Shown here: in pieces, positions 7,603 through 17,564 of the stretch | Position numbering within the stretch: the first letter of the stretch is position 1 | Layout of the letters: every line of letters begins with the position of its first letter | IMG/VR virus record: IMGVR_UViG_3300023220_000261 | Coordinates: 1-49,149 of that record | Source of the DNA: a virus | Direction: 5' to 3' (one strand) | DNA length: 49,149 bases | Made by a program: the position numbers and the translations under genes | The notes under the pieces: generated by a model | The model's input: only the letters and a program-made list of their open reading frames with translations | The model's database searches: none | Told to the model about the DNA's origin: nothing

Positions 7603-9639
7603 ATGGCAGCAGCGTTCACCATACCCTCAATTTTCACAGCAGTAGATAAATTTACCAGACCTGTCAATAAAATGGGCGCGGCCACTCAACGGTTTGCGGC
7701 CAAAGCTCAAGTTGCGGTTTCTCGTAGTGAGCGTGCATTCCGTAGATTGATGGCTCCATTGCGGGGCATAAACAAGTTGCTAGGAGGCTTCGGATTATTA
7801 GTCGGAGGGGCTTTAATTGTTGGTGCTATAACCAACACAATCAATATAATAAAGGATTTCGAACAGGCCAACGCCAATTTGTCGTCAATCATGGCGACCG
7901 CTACAGGTCCACAACTCAAATCGTTAAGTGATGATGCCATAAGATTAGGGGCTACAACTGCCAGATCAGCAATTGAAGTTGTCGGTTTACAGGAAGCTTT
8001 TGCCCGTTTAGGATTCGAAACACCTCAGATATTGAACATGACTGAGGCAACAATTTCCGGTTCTATTGCGATGAATGCCGAATTGGGGCAAACCGCTGAA
8101 TTGGTGGGTGCAATGGTTAGAACATTTAATGATTTTAGTTCGCTTGATACGCCTAAAATCATCGATCAAATGACAACAGCAACGCAAAAATCAGCGTTGA
8201 ATTTCGAAAAATTACAAACATCATTACCAATTGTATCCGGTGCGGCTAATGCTGCAGGAATACCGTTCACTAAATTATTAGCGTTATTAGGTAAACTTTC
8301 AGATGCCGGTATTGATGCATCAAGTTCATCAACGGCCTTGAGAAATATATTCATTGAGAGTGCCGCGCAGGGTTTAAATTATGATCAGATCCTTCAAAAA
8401 ATTGTCAAGGACCAGGACAAACTTACAGCGGCAAATGATGAATTTGGCAAACGTGCGGCCGTGTCTGCAAGTATTCTTGCAAATAACATTGCTCAAACAG
8501 CCGAACTTGATAAAACAATACAAGGTGCCGCCGGAAGTGCAAAAATTGCTGCAGACAAACAATTGAAAACGCTTAATGGTGCATTGACCATTTTGAGTAG
8601 TTCATATGAGGGTTTCATTCTCAGTTTAGAAAATGGAACAGGTCCTTTTGCTAAAACTCTAACTACAATAGTTCAAGTCACCTCGCAAATGTTAAGTTTG
8701 GCGAGCGGTTCGGCAGTTGCAACTTCTGAATTGGATGACCAACAAAAGAAAATACGTTCCATGGCCGAAACTGGATTGTTTTGGTTGAAAGTATTAGGTT
8801 CCGTTATTGCTGCAATTGTTGCTTTTAAAATTGCGATAGTTGCAACTAAAATTGCACTAGTTGTTTATAATATTGCGCTCGGTGTTATGGGCGCGTTGAG
8901 TGGAACAGCAAGTATTGCTATTGGTGGGAACGCCATTGCATTGGGCGCATACAAAGTTGCGGCTTTCATTGCGGCAGGTGCCACTAAATTGTTTAGTGCG
9001 GCTCAATTTATTTTGAATATCGCGTTGAACGCCAACCCTATTGGATTAGTTGTCATTGCAATTGCAGCATTGGTTGGAATTGTTGCATTAGTGATCAATA
9101 AATATGATGAATGGGGTGCCGCTTTGACCTTGATTTTAGGTCCTTTGGGTATAATAATCAATTTGGTTCAAGCATTTAGACGAAATTGGGAGGCTATCAG
9201 CAATGCATTCACAAGTCAAGGAATAATTGCCGGGTTGAAAGCCATCGGTTTAACGATACTCGATGCATTATTATTTCCTTTAGAACAGGTACTTGGATTA
9301 ATGACTGCAATACCAGGAGTCGGGAAACTAGCTGAAAACGCTTTGAAAGGTGTTGCTTTGGGTAGGAAAATTATTGAATTCAAATTGAATGAAAACAATG
9401 TTGATAAGTTTGCCAATGAAACAGCCGGTGCCGTAACTAATACCGGTGAAAATGAATCTCAAGTGCCTCTTGTAAATCCGGAATCGGCCAAACAAGAGTC
9501 ATTCAAAGAATCGATACTTGAACAACGACAAAACGTATCAATTGATATAAATGATAATACCAACGGCAGGGCATCCGTTGAAAGTGATAATGATTTTGTG
9601 CCTGTTAAATTAACATCGACATTTGCATTTGGAGGATAA
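7603..9639 (+). CDS. tail tape measure protein (TP901-type core)
   Basis: 678 residues. Residues about 85-330 form the conserved phage tape-measure domain (FEQANANLSSIMATATG, then ARSAIEVVGLQEAFARLGF and SASILANNIAQTAELD). A hydrophobic, Ala/Ile-rich region at about 390-530 would form the membrane-active part used during DNA entry. The start is amphipathic and basic, and the end is polar. Tape-measure length sets tail length: at about 0.15 nm per residue a tail near 100 nm is expected, an inference. It directly follows the frameshifting chaperone gene that serves it. Confidence 0.92.
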   Translation: MAAAFTIPSIFTAVDKFTRPVNKMGAATQRFAAKAQVAVSRSERAFRRLMAPLRGINKLLGGFGLLVGGALIVGAITNTINIIKDFEQANANLSSIMATATGPQLKSLSDDAIRLGATTARSAIEVVGLQEAFARLGFETPQILNMTEATISGSIAMNAELGQTAELVGAMVRTFNDFSSLDTPKIIDQMTTATQKSALNFEKLQTSLPIVSGAANAAGIPFTKLLALLGKLSDAGIDASSSSTALRNIFIESAAQGLNYDQILQKIVKDQDKLTAANDEFGKRAAVSASILANNIAQTAELDKTIQGAAGSAKIAADKQLKTLNGALTILSSSYEGFILSLENGTGPFAKTLTTIVQVTSQMLSLASGSAVATSELDDQQKKIRSMAETGLFWLKVLGSVIAAIVAFKIAIVATKIALVVYNIALGVMGALSGTASIAIGGNAIALGAYKVAAFIAAGATKLFSAAQFILNIALNANPIGLVVIAIAALVGIVALVINKYDEWGAALTLILGPLGIIINLVQAFRRNWEAISNAFTSQGIIAGLKAIGLTILDALLFPLEQVLGLMTAIPGVGKLAENALKGVALGRKIIEFKLNENNVDKFANETAGAVTNTGENESQVPLVNPESAKQESFKESILEQRQNVSIDINDNTNGRASVESDNDFVPVKLTSTFAFGG

Positions 9640-10199
9640 TGGATTTAAAAGTAGTAGAAACCGGCAATGGTGGTGATTTGGTTAAAATGCCAAAGGACCT
9701 TGAAGTATTAAGAGGATTTCAAAACATGCCATATTTGGCAATGTTTGGTGGTAACCCTGGGTTTTCAACACCCGCTGAAAGGCCTCAAAATATTCAGGCG
9801 TTTGATTGGTGGGGCAATAGCCTGTTTTTTCAAGACAACGCGAGTTTACAATTCAATTCGTTGACAGAACAAGTTTTAATGGATGTTGCTTTGAACAGTT
9901 CGGGCGCGGCAACCATACAACAGGCGGTTACCGATGACCTTGATTTCATGACTGAATTTGCAAATGTATCTGTTGATGTCAATATTGTTTCAGATGATAA
10001 ATTATTGATCGGTATTGTATTACAAGAGCCGGAAAATGAACAAAATAAAGCGTTCGTTTTTATCTGGGATGCTACCAAAGACGAATTGAACGCGGCACCG
10101 GATATACCTGGAGGAGGGGAATTGATTGATTTATTTGTACTGACACCAGAAGGTAATTTTATTTTAACGCCTGAAAGTGATAAATTACTATTCATATGA
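9639..10199 (+). CDS. baseplate protein, Mu gp46-like
   Basis: 186 residues, starting on the last base of the tape-measure stop codon. The N-terminal half (QAFDWWGNSLFF, then SLTEQVLMDVALNSSGAATIQQAVTDDL) follows the Mu gp46 / T4 gp25-like pattern of a small baseplate wedge protein that starts sheath assembly. A C-terminal extension (after about residue 130) includes FIWDATKDELN. It overlaps the gp47-like gene by four bases, and the 46-47-48 order is preserved from Mu. Confidence 0.75.
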   Translation: MDLKVVETGNGGDLVKMPKDLEVLRGFQNMPYLAMFGGNPGFSTPAERPQNIQAFDWWGNSLFFQDNASLQFNSLTEQVLMDVALNSSGAATIQQAVTDDLDFMTEFANVSVDVNIVSDDKLLIGIVLQEPENEQNKAFVFIWDATKDELNAAPDIPGGGELIDLFVLTPEGNFILTPESDKLLFI

Positions 10200-11377
10200 T
10201 AATTATACCAACCATAGCAGAACTCAAGACAGCCATTTTAGCGGATCTTGAAGCAACATACGGTGAAAACGTGCCTTTGTTCGGTAAAATCTTTTTGAAT
10301 GCGTTGGCAGCTGTGCAAGCCGCTAAGTTGAAAGTGTATTATTTGGCGGTAGCCTCAACACAGAAAAATATATTTGTTGACACCGCTGACACAGAAGCCA
10401 GTGGTGGAACACTCGAACGTTTCGGGCGTGTTAAACTTGGTAGGAATCCTTTTCCAGCAACGGCCGGACAATATACCGTTGATGTGACTGGTACAATTGG
10501 CGCGATCATTCCAGCATCACAAACATTCAAAAGTAATGATGATAGTTTGAGCCCACGTAAATTATATATACTTGATAACGCATTCACGTTGACGGCAACA
10601 ACCGATTCAATTACGCTACGTGCTTTAGAATCAGGCCTTGATAGTCAATTGATCGTAAATGATGAATTAACGGCAACATCCCCAATTGCAAATGTCAATT
10701 CTGTTGCAATTGTCACCGCTGAAATAGTTGAACCATTGAGTGCGGAAGATATTGAACAATATAGAGCGCGGGCATTAGCCTCATATAGGTTGGAAGCACA
10801 AGGGGGAGCGGCAACAGATTATAGACTTTGGTCTTTAGATGCTCAAGGTGTTCAACAAACTTACCCATATGCAACAACAGGACAAGCCAACGAAGTTGAT
10901 GTATTTGTTGAAGCAACTATTGCCGATAGTACCGATGGCAAAGGAACGCCAACTGCAGGTTTAATAAGTGATGTTGAAGATGTAATTGAATTCAATCCAG
11001 ATGTAAGTTTGCCTTTAAATGAAAGGGGTCGCCGGCCATTAGCGGTTTTTGCCGTGAATGTGCAAGCTATTACAGTACAAGAAATTGACATAACCATTGA
11101 TTCATTTATTGGTTTAACAGCGACAATTGAAACATTGATATTCACCGCGCTAGAAGCTGAAATTAATTTGATTCGTCCGTTCATTGGCGCGGCTGATATT
11201 TTGAGTGATCAAAATGATATTCTGGATATAAATAAAATAATCAGCACAATTTTAAGCGCACGCCCTGGTAGTTTATTTGGAGATGTCATTCTCGAAGTTG
11301 ATTCTGTTCCGGTCACCACCGTAACATTCATAAACGGTGATATTCCACACTTAAATTCAGTTGTTTATACACCATGA
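10196..11377 (+). CDS. baseplate wedge protein, Baseplate J family (Mu gp47-like)
   Basis: 393 residues, the family's usual size. The N-terminus (PTIAELKTAILADLEATYG) and the segment DTADTEASGGTLERFGRVKLGR match the Baseplate J / gp47 / T4 gp6 pattern; the middle has DIEQYRARALASYRLEAQGGAATDYRLWS, strongly typical of the family. It joins wedges around the hub. The gene is translationally coupled on both sides, by four-base overlaps with its gp46-like and gp48-like neighbours. Confidence 0.92.
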   Translation: MIIIPTIAELKTAILADLEATYGENVPLFGKIFLNALAAVQAAKLKVYYLAVASTQKNIFVDTADTEASGGTLERFGRVKLGRNPFPATAGQYTVDVTGTIGAIIPASQTFKSNDDSLSPRKLYILDNAFTLTATTDSITLRALESGLDSQLIVNDELTATSPIANVNSVAIVTAEIVEPLSAEDIEQYRARALASYRLEAQGGAATDYRLWSLDAQGVQQTYPYATTGQANEVDVFVEATIADSTDGKGTPTAGLISDVEDVIEFNPDVSLPLNERGRRPLAVFAVNVQAITVQEIDITIDSFIGLTATIETLIFTALEAEINLIRPFIGAADILSDQNDILDINKIISTILSARPGSLFGDVILEVDSVPVTTVTFINGDIPHLNSVVYTP

Positions 11378-12081
11378 GTACTTTAGATAGAATCATAAAA
11401 TTAGCAGATCAACTTTACCCAAAAGGTAGGGCGTTCAAGTTCTTTACCGGTAGTGAATTTACATTGTTAAACACTGCGTTGGGGTTGAGTGAAGGTCGCG
11501 CGTATGATGATGCATTGGCGATTTTAGATGCTATTATACCGGATAACGACAACTTTACAGTCGATGACGCTGATGATTGGGAACGTAGGCTTGGAATGAT
11601 AACAAACCCAAGTGTTTCTTTGGATGACAGAAAAACGGCCATACTCCGTAAAATGAACCATCCTGGTACTATTCCAGCAAGACAACATTTTTTGTACCTT
11701 GAAGGACAATTGCAAGCCGCCGGTTTCAATGTCTTTGTATTTGAAAATAAATTTCCTGATGGTTCGGGAGGTATTGAAACACGCGATCCTATTACAGTAA
11801 GTGGAGGGGTTGGCGCCGATCAAAACCAACTTGGTGAAGCGCAACTCGGTGACGCTCAACTTGGCGGGGGATTTGGCAACATAATTGTAAACTACATCGA
11901 TGAAACACAAGATTTATTGTTTAATGTAGGTGACAATTTAAGGTCAACATTTTTTATTGGTGCAGATCCGGTTGGCGATTTTGCCGATGTTGATTTGGAC
12001 AGAAAAGACGAGTTTAGGAAATTGATTCTGACAATTAAACCGGCACAAAGTGTTGGTTATTTATTCATTAACTATATTTGA
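11374..12081 (+). CDS. baseplate protein, Mu gp48 / YmfQ-like (DUF2313)
   Basis: 235 residues, overlapping the stop of the gp47-like gene. Segments LADQLYPKGRAF, DDWERRLGM and DDRKTAILRKMNHPGTIPARQHFLYLEGQLQAAGF are the hallmark of the YmfQ/gp48 family, the tail protein between the baseplate wedge and the fibres (T4 gp53/gp7-like position). A short internal repeat (LGEAQLGDAQLGGG, near residue 150) forms a flexible loop. The stop is followed at once by the fibre gene. Confidence 0.88.
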   Translation: MSTLDRIIKLADQLYPKGRAFKFFTGSEFTLLNTALGLSEGRAYDDALAILDAIIPDNDNFTVDDADDWERRLGMITNPSVSLDDRKTAILRKMNHPGTIPARQHFLYLEGQLQAAGFNVFVFENKFPDGSGGIETRDPITVSGGVGADQNQLGEAQLGDAQLGGGFGNIIVNYIDETQDLLFNVGDNLRSTFFIGADPVGDFADVDLDRKDEFRKLILTIKPAQSVGYLFINYI

Positions 12082-12083
12082 TC

Positions 12084-13061
12084 ATGATTTTATTAGCGAA
12101 TAAACAAAATGTAACAGCACCGGCAGGTGATTTCCCATTTGGGAATGTTAATGATAATACCGGTTCAAATAACGGCACGCCTGTTAACAGAGCGGTAATG
12201 TCTGATTATTTTCAGTTTTTCGAAAAAATGTTTGACTCGTCAACCGTTGTTGCAAATGGTTTGTTGGATGACGACAATAATGGTTTTCAACTTTTTGATG
12301 CGCTAATTTCCAATGTAAGATTAACAACGGCAACAACGACATTGGCCGGAACCGTTGAGCGTGCAACTCAAACTGAAGTAAACTCCGGAACAGATACAAC
12401 CAGACATTTAACACCGGCCTTAATAGCGGGTGCAACTGATATAATTACCCTTGCAGCAATGCAAGATAATAGCGTTGATTCTGGACAATATGTCAACGGT
12501 TCTATTGACTTAATACATATGTCAGTGAATTCTGTTGATTCACCTCAATATGTTGATGGATCTATTGACCTTATTCATATGTCAGTCGATAGCGTAGATG
12601 GCACAAAGATAGCTGACGAATCCATTAATTCAGAACATTATGTTGACGGTAGCATTGATTTAATCCACATGTCTGATAATTCTGTTGATTCAAACCAATA
12701 CGTTGACGGTAGTATTGATGATGAACATTTATCAGAGGCCAGGGTTAAATCTGTAGGTAGTCAGATACTTATCAAGAAAATTGATATAGGCGATTGGAAC
12801 ATGGATACTACGGCAAATGTTAGTATTACTCATAGCCTTACGTTTGATAAGATTATTGCTGTAACTGTTATGATACGTCACGATACTTTAAGTTCAAAGT
12901 TTGATATCAATTATTCACTTGATTCAACATTATCAGGTGGTGTTTCTGCTAATTCAACCGATATATTTATATTTAGAGTGACTTCAGGATTCTTTGACGC
13001 TACTACTTTTGATGCAACGTCATTTAACAGGGGGTTTATAACTATTACTTATGAAGCTTAA
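12084..13061 (+). CDS. tail fibre protein with YVDGSID repeats
   Basis: 325 residues from the ATG at 12084; a TTG at 12078 overlapping the previous stop is an alternative. The N-terminal part carries GTVERATQTEVNSGTDTTRHLTP, a widespread phage-fibre motif also present in the 15594 gene. Then follow repeats of about 20 residues built on NSVDSxQYVDGSIDLIHMS (DNA 12465-12734, one unit expanded to 30). The C-terminal 90 residues look like a beta-rich tip domain. It sits directly after gp46-47-48, where Mu-like phages keep a fibre gene, so it probably attaches to the baseplate and contacts the host. Confidence 0.82.
   Translation: MILLANKQNVTAPAGDFPFGNVNDNTGSNNGTPVNRAVMSDYFQFFEKMFDSSTVVANGLLDDDNNGFQLFDALISNVRLTTATTTLAGTVERATQTEVNSGTDTTRHLTPALIAGATDIITLAAMQDNSVDSGQYVNGSIDLIHMSVNSVDSPQYVDGSIDLIHMSVDSVDGTKIADESINSEHYVDGSIDLIHMSDNSVDSNQYVDGSIDDEHLSEARVKSVGSQILIKKIDIGDWNMDTTANVSITHSLTFDKIIAVTVMIRHDTLSSKFDINYSLDSTLSGGVSANSTDIFIFRVTSGFFDATTFDATSFNRGFITITYEA
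12465..12734 (+). repeat. in-frame tandem repeats coding for SVDS-YVDGSID units
   Basis: Four imperfect units start at 12465, 12525, 12585 and 12675 (60, 60, 90 and 60 bases). They differ at many third positions while the protein pattern (VDGSID and HMS) is kept, so they are old and under selection for protein structure. Such units probably form a regular coiled or beta-solenoid shaft. Confidence 0.8.
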
Positions 13062-13524
13062 AACACTTTTAATATTGTCGATAATTGTTTTATTGTCGTG
13101 TGAGCGTGAAAACACTTACCACGCTGAAAGGAAATTTGTTCCTTATGTGGAGGAATTTAAATATCAGGCTTCGATCAGGGGTGTTAAGATTAGTTTTGAC
13201 GGTCTTGTCATTCAATTTAAAGAAATGGGAGGTAATCCAGATGCATACTACGATCCTAATACACATAAAATCTATGTAGATACAACTACCTTTAAATGGA
13301 GGGTGAACGCAGAGGAATTAATGATGCATGAATTAGGTCATGCCGTGTTGAACAGAGAACATCTATATGATTTCATGGCGGGTGATCCATGGTTGAAAAA
13401 GTCCGTAATGGGATATTTAACAAAACCTATATTTTCCACTCAAAAAATCCTAATGCATAGGGAAGAATATTACTATGATGAACTATTTGACATTGATACC
13501 CCGGTTCCAGATTGGGCAAATTAG
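13051..13524 (+). CDS. lipoprotein with HExxH metalloprotease motif
   Basis: 157 residues. A signal peptide (KLKTLLILSIIVLL) ends in a lipobox with Cys 17 (LLSC), so the mature protein should be lipid-anchored. MMHELGHAVLNREH places HELGH at residues 93-97, a zinc-protease signature, with another His at 104 and a Glu-rich tail. It could be a membrane-anchored metallopeptidase acting on host envelope proteins or a superinfection-exclusion lipoprotein. The ATG lies inside the end of the fibre gene, so the two are co-translated. Function beyond the motif is inference. Confidence 0.7.
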   Translation: MKLKTLLILSIIVLLSCERENTYHAERKFVPYVEEFKYQASIRGVKISFDGLVIQFKEMGGNPDAYYDPNTHKIYVDTTTFKWRVNAEELMMHELGHAVLNREHLYDFMAGDPWLKKSVMGYLTKPIFSTQKILMHREEYYYDELFDIDTPVPDWAN

Positions 13525-13580
13525 CGCTTCATATGGAATTATAAATTATATCGAAAAAAAATGATTGATGACCTATTCAA

Positions 13581-14312
13581 ATGAGACTCAATATAAATAC
13601 GGCAGCCGTTGTAAGCTACACCAATAAGCTTGAAAAAATGCATAGGTCCGCATTGCCGGTTGCAATACGTGGAGCATTAAACAGCGCGGCATTCGATGTC
13701 AAACAAAAGACTATGCCTTTTACTGCAAAGGCTGAATTTGAACAACGGAACAGAACATTTTTCAAAGCCAACAGCCGGGTTGTAATGGCCAAAGGATTCA
13801 ACACCAAAACAATGAAATCATTGGTTGGATTCACTGAAAACAAATTGAAGGGTGGAGACAATTTTGCGGTCAAAGATTTAGCGCAACAAGAACATGGAGG
13901 GAAGATTGATAAAAAATCGTTTATCCCAACGGATGAAGCGCGTGGTGGAAGCGCCACAAAGGCCGTCAGGCCGATGAATAGGTTATCACGGATAAACAAG
14001 GTGGTCAACGCCTCAAAGTCATCTGGAGGGTCGCTAAAACAGCGTTTCTTGAAGGCTGCAATTAGGGCCGGCAAAGGTGGTCATGTACTAGGTAATTTTC
14101 CAAATCAGAAATTATATAAGATTACCAGCATACAAAAACGAGCAGGTAAATTAAAAATAAGGACAAAAGCACTATATTCATTTAAACCCGGTCGATCAGT
14201 TAGGGTAAAAGCTACGCATTTCATGCGAACGGCTTCGCTAATGTCGGGCAACAAAATTGACCAGTTTTTTATTAAGGAAGCAACACGACAATTTGAAAGA
14301 TTAAGAAGATGA
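13581..14312 (+). CDS. basic tail-completion-like protein (tentative)
   Basis: 243 residues, very basic (many Lys/Arg). The start (PVAIRGALNSAAFDVKQKTM) resembles phage tail-completion / HK97 gp10-type proteins, which begin with a similar Ala-rich helix, but similarity is weak. It overlaps the DNA-circularisation-like gene by four bases and sits among tail genes, so a neck or tail assembly role is reasonable. It starts 56 bases after the lipoprotein gene, in a short gap with no visible signal. Confidence 0.5.
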   Translation: MRLNINTAAVVSYTNKLEKMHRSALPVAIRGALNSAAFDVKQKTMPFTAKAEFEQRNRTFFKANSRVVMAKGFNTKTMKSLVGFTENKLKGGDNFAVKDLAQQEHGGKIDKKSFIPTDEARGGSATKAVRPMNRLSRINKVVNASKSSGGSLKQRFLKAAIRAGKGGHVLGNFPNQKLYKITSIQKRAGKLKIRTKALYSFKPGRSVRVKATHFMRTASLMSGNKIDQFFIKEATRQFERLRR

Positions 14313-15568
14313 GTTGGATTGAAAGAATCAGTAACCGTTTAACAATTACATGTGGTGAAGGAAGTGTATTCTCTCCGGAATGGAAAAACGCCGTGAAGTT
14401 GAAAGAATACAATGTGTCACAATTTGAATTTCCAGAAATCTCCGGAACCCTGGTTAAAAGGCAATTGCCCAAAGGGACTAAATACGGTATTGAGTTTTAT
14501 TTTCAAGGTTTAAATAATATTGATACATCCAACGCATTTGAAACCGCTGCAGACGATCCCCGGCCATGGGTGATTTCTCATCCGCTTTATGATCGATTGG
14601 TTGTGCAACCATTGTCGTTGAATTTTGACAACACAAAACAAAACGTCACGAAAATAACGGGAACAGTGATTGAAACGATCAGCGATGCAAACCCGCGTAG
14701 TAGTATTGATCCAATTGACAAAATTGTAAATGATCAAATTGCACTAAACGAACAATTATCTTTGGACTATGCAAATAATGTTGCTCCGGATGTTACCGAT
14801 ATTAATCAAATGATTGAAAACAACGTGACGTTGTTTAATGAGGGGATCGGAATAATCACTGAAAATGATGATTTTGAAAATTATTTTAATGCATTCAACA
14901 CGGCAAATTCCGCAATATTACAAGCTACCTCAGCACCATTATTAGCGATTAGAACGCTACAAGCGGTGATCAATGCCCCAGCTCTTTTCATTCAAGGCGT
15001 AAAAGAAAGATTTAACACGTTAACATCACAGTTGAACAAATTGAGACAATCGTTCACAGGTATTGCCGATGTTGATGGTGTGCCGCAACCAATTACATCG
15101 ATCGCCGATGTTTCATTGAAAAGGTTATTTGAAAACAATTCAGCGGCCGTACTTTCTGCAATTTCATTGGCGTTGGTTACCGATGCAGTATATACCACAA
15201 GGTCTGAGGTTGTTGCGGTAATGGACGAGTTTCTTAATGTATATAATAATTATATATCTGAAATAGACAGTATTCAAAATGACAATTCCAATTCACCAGA
15301 AAGTTATGTTCCATCATTTCGATCTCAAAATCAACTTAATGACCTGGTGAATTTCACCGTTTCAAAATTGTTTGAAATATCGATTGACTCCAGGCAAGAA
15401 AGATCAATAATTTTAGAGGAAGATGACAATGTAGTGAATTTGGCTCATCGTTTTTATGGGCTCGCACAAGACGATTCAACGATTTCTGAATTGATTACAA
15501 CCAATGATATTGGATTGAATGAATATTTGGGTTTGAAAAAAGGTAGAAAAGTGGTATATTTCGTTTAA
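14309..15568 (+). CDS. DNA-circularisation / tail protein (Mu gpN-like) with LysM end
   Basis: 419 residues. Residues about 1-125 follow the DNA-circularisation N-terminal pattern of Mu gpN and P22 gp26-like proteins (WVISHPLYDRLVVQPLSL and ITGTVIETISD). The middle is helical. The C-terminus (ILEEDDNVVNLAHRFYGLAQD, ending GLKKGRKVVYFV) is a LysM or tail-X-like module that can bind peptidoglycan or the hub. In Mu, gpN lies just before the hub gene; here the 15594 and 17565 genes are inserted between them. It would link the tape measure to the hub at the tail tip. Confidence 0.75.
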   Translation: MSWIERISNRLTITCGEGSVFSPEWKNAVKLKEYNVSQFEFPEISGTLVKRQLPKGTKYGIEFYFQGLNNIDTSNAFETAADDPRPWVISHPLYDRLVVQPLSLNFDNTKQNVTKITGTVIETISDANPRSSIDPIDKIVNDQIALNEQLSLDYANNVAPDVTDINQMIENNVTLFNEGIGIITENDDFENYFNAFNTANSAILQATSAPLLAIRTLQAVINAPALFIQGVKERFNTLTSQLNKLRQSFTGIADVDGVPQPITSIADVSLKRLFENNSAAVLSAISLALVTDAVYTTRSEVVAVMDEFLNVYNNYISEIDSIQNDNSNSPESYVPSFRSQNQLNDLVNFTVSKLFEISIDSRQERSIILEEDDNVVNLAHRFYGLAQDDSTISELITTNDIGLNEYLGLKKGRKVVYFV

Positions 15569-15593
15569 CAGTTTAACGGGTAAATATGAAGAG

Positions 15594-17492
15594 ATGAATA
15601 CTAATCAGCTAGTTGATGTAATCAAAACATCAAAAAAAACAGAACTTGTCTTTGATGACGGGGACAAATTAAGAGTTGGGAAATCAGATATTGAAATTGA
15701 AGATCCCGGTGGGAATGAATTGATTTTAATTACTCCACAAATTGGAGAAAAACAGTATCGAGTTTTATTCAGTTCTGCCACATTGAATAAACAAGGACAG
15801 TCAACCGCAACTGAACTTGTTGATTTCTGGGAGACCAACGGTTTTTTTTTTGATGATGGCGCTGTAAGTCAAAACTTACAACAAGTTACAGACCAAGGAA
15901 ATACTACTACTAATGACATAGTTCAATTAGGGGGGAAAATAGTGTCTCCTGAATTTGAAACCTCGGGTGCATCTTTACAATTATCTCAAAGAATAAGAAT
16001 TATTGCAATGGGTAATTCTCCTGCCTTTGAAGATATTGCGATGGAAACCAAAAGTTTGTATATAAAAATACCATATACACTTGCAGGTACATCAGCACCA
16101 ATAAAACAAATATTAGGTGTCAGAGTTCATGTTGAAATTCAAAATGTTGATTCAGATGTATTTACTGGTGATACTCTTGTATCTCCTGATGATATTGGGG
16201 CTGGTGATTTTAACACTGAAATTTTAGGTTATAAATTTCAAGATGCAGGAAAGCCTATAAGAGTTAGAATTATCGGGGATAATGGTACTGAGACATTTGA
16301 TCTATTCGGAACAAGCGAAGATCCATTTTTATATTTTACTAGTTTAGCCGGACTAACTTCAATAACACTTCCAAGCCCAATATCTAGTAATACAGGAGTT
16401 ACTTATTCAAGTACAATTAGTACAGTTGATGGTTCGGATTTAAATATATTAGGAGATAATTCAGGACCATCATTTGACCCATACTTAGAAGTTGATGGTT
16501 ACCCTTATTCTGAATCACCTCTTAATAGTGATGATGTTGAAAATAGTTCAAGTGTAACTGGAGCAACTATATCAGATGCATTAGACACATTGAATACTGG
16601 TGCTGGAGATATGACTAAAGCTGTATATGATCCTAATACTGTTGAAGGAGATGCTTTTGATATGGATAAAATGGCAGAGAGTGCTACTGCTAAAGTATTA
16701 TCTGATACTGAACGAACTAAATTAGGTGGAATTGAAGCTTTGGCAGAAGTAAATCAAACTGATTCTGAAATTAAAACTCAGTATGAAAATAATGCTAATA
16801 CAAATGCTTTTACAGATACAGAAAAAACAACTGTAGGTAATCAATCTGGAACGAATACAGGAGATCAAGATTTATCAGGAAAGCAAGATATTCTTTCTGA
16901 GGGGGAGTTTGTAGATGGAGATAAGACTAACTTGGACAATCAATCAAATACCAATACAGGAGATGAACCAGATGCTAGTGAGACTGTGAAAGGTATAGTT
17001 GAAAGAGCTACAGACGCAGAAGCAACAGCGGGCACAGATACAACAAGATATATCACCCCAAAACAACTTAAAGATAATGCTAGTATAGATATTTCATGTA
17101 AACTTACCAACACATCAGACCAAAGTATCCCTCATAATACGACAACTATGGTTACATGGAACACAGAAGAATATGACACAGACAACATGCATACGTCTGG
17201 TTCGGTAATCACCATTAAGACAGCAGGTAAGTATCAAGTAACTGCTCAAAGTATTTGGGAAAACAACAACTCCAATAGTAGGTTTATAGCGATCTTTGTG
17301 AATGGTAGTAGAGTAGGTACTTCTAGGAGGCAAGCTGCAACAACTTCTGAGGATTCTTTAACCTACAGTGGAGAATTTGCAGTTAATGACACTATTCAGT
17401 TGCAGGTATATCAAGATAGTGGTGCAGCTAGGGATTTTGCAAATAGTTCAGGAACTACAAAACCTTATTTAGAAGCACATAAGACAGCTTAA
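15594..17492 (+). CDS. tail fibre / receptor-binding protein with C1q-like tip
   Basis: 632 residues. The N-terminal 100 residues (TSKKTELVFDDGDKLRVG) look like an attachment domain. A long Thr/Asn/Asp-rich beta region follows, with the common fibre motifs NTGDQDLSGKQD and GIVERATDAEATAGTDTTRYITP (shared with the 12084 gene). The last 130 residues (TMVTWNTEEYDTD, then TAGKYQVTAQSIW) resemble a C1q/TNF-like jelly roll that could bind a receptor. Codon choice is more A/T-rich than in the flanking baseplate genes, which suggests recent exchange. It lies between the gpN-like and hub genes. Confidence 0.78.
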   Translation: MNTNQLVDVIKTSKKTELVFDDGDKLRVGKSDIEIEDPGGNELILITPQIGEKQYRVLFSSATLNKQGQSTATELVDFWETNGFFFDDGAVSQNLQQVTDQGNTTTNDIVQLGGKIVSPEFETSGASLQLSQRIRIIAMGNSPAFEDIAMETKSLYIKIPYTLAGTSAPIKQILGVRVHVEIQNVDSDVFTGDTLVSPDDIGAGDFNTEILGYKFQDAGKPIRVRIIGDNGTETFDLFGTSEDPFLYFTSLAGLTSITLPSPISSNTGVTYSSTISTVDGSDLNILGDNSGPSFDPYLEVDGYPYSESPLNSDDVENSSSVTGATISDALDTLNTGAGDMTKAVYDPNTVEGDAFDMDKMAESATAKVLSDTERTKLGGIEALAEVNQTDSEIKTQYENNANTNAFTDTEKTTVGNQSGTNTGDQDLSGKQDILSEGEFVDGDKTNLDNQSNTNTGDEPDASETVKGIVERATDAEATAGTDTTRYITPKQLKDNASIDISCKLTNTSDQSIPHNTTTMVTWNTEEYDTDNMHTSGSVITIKTAGKYQVTAQSIWENNNSNSRFIAIFVNGSRVGTSRRQAATTSEDSLTYSGEFAVNDTIQLQVYQDSGAARDFANSSGTTKPYLEAHKTA

Positions 17493-17564
17493 TGAAGAAC
17501 CACCAATACCAAATAGTATAGTAGCACCTTAATAAAATAAATTTTAACCTTTAAAAACTACCTT

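Noticed and set aside
12465-12734. Repeat array considered as CRISPR-like
   Set aside because: Units are 60 or 90 bases, in frame, without constant repeats and variable spacers; they code for fibre repeats.
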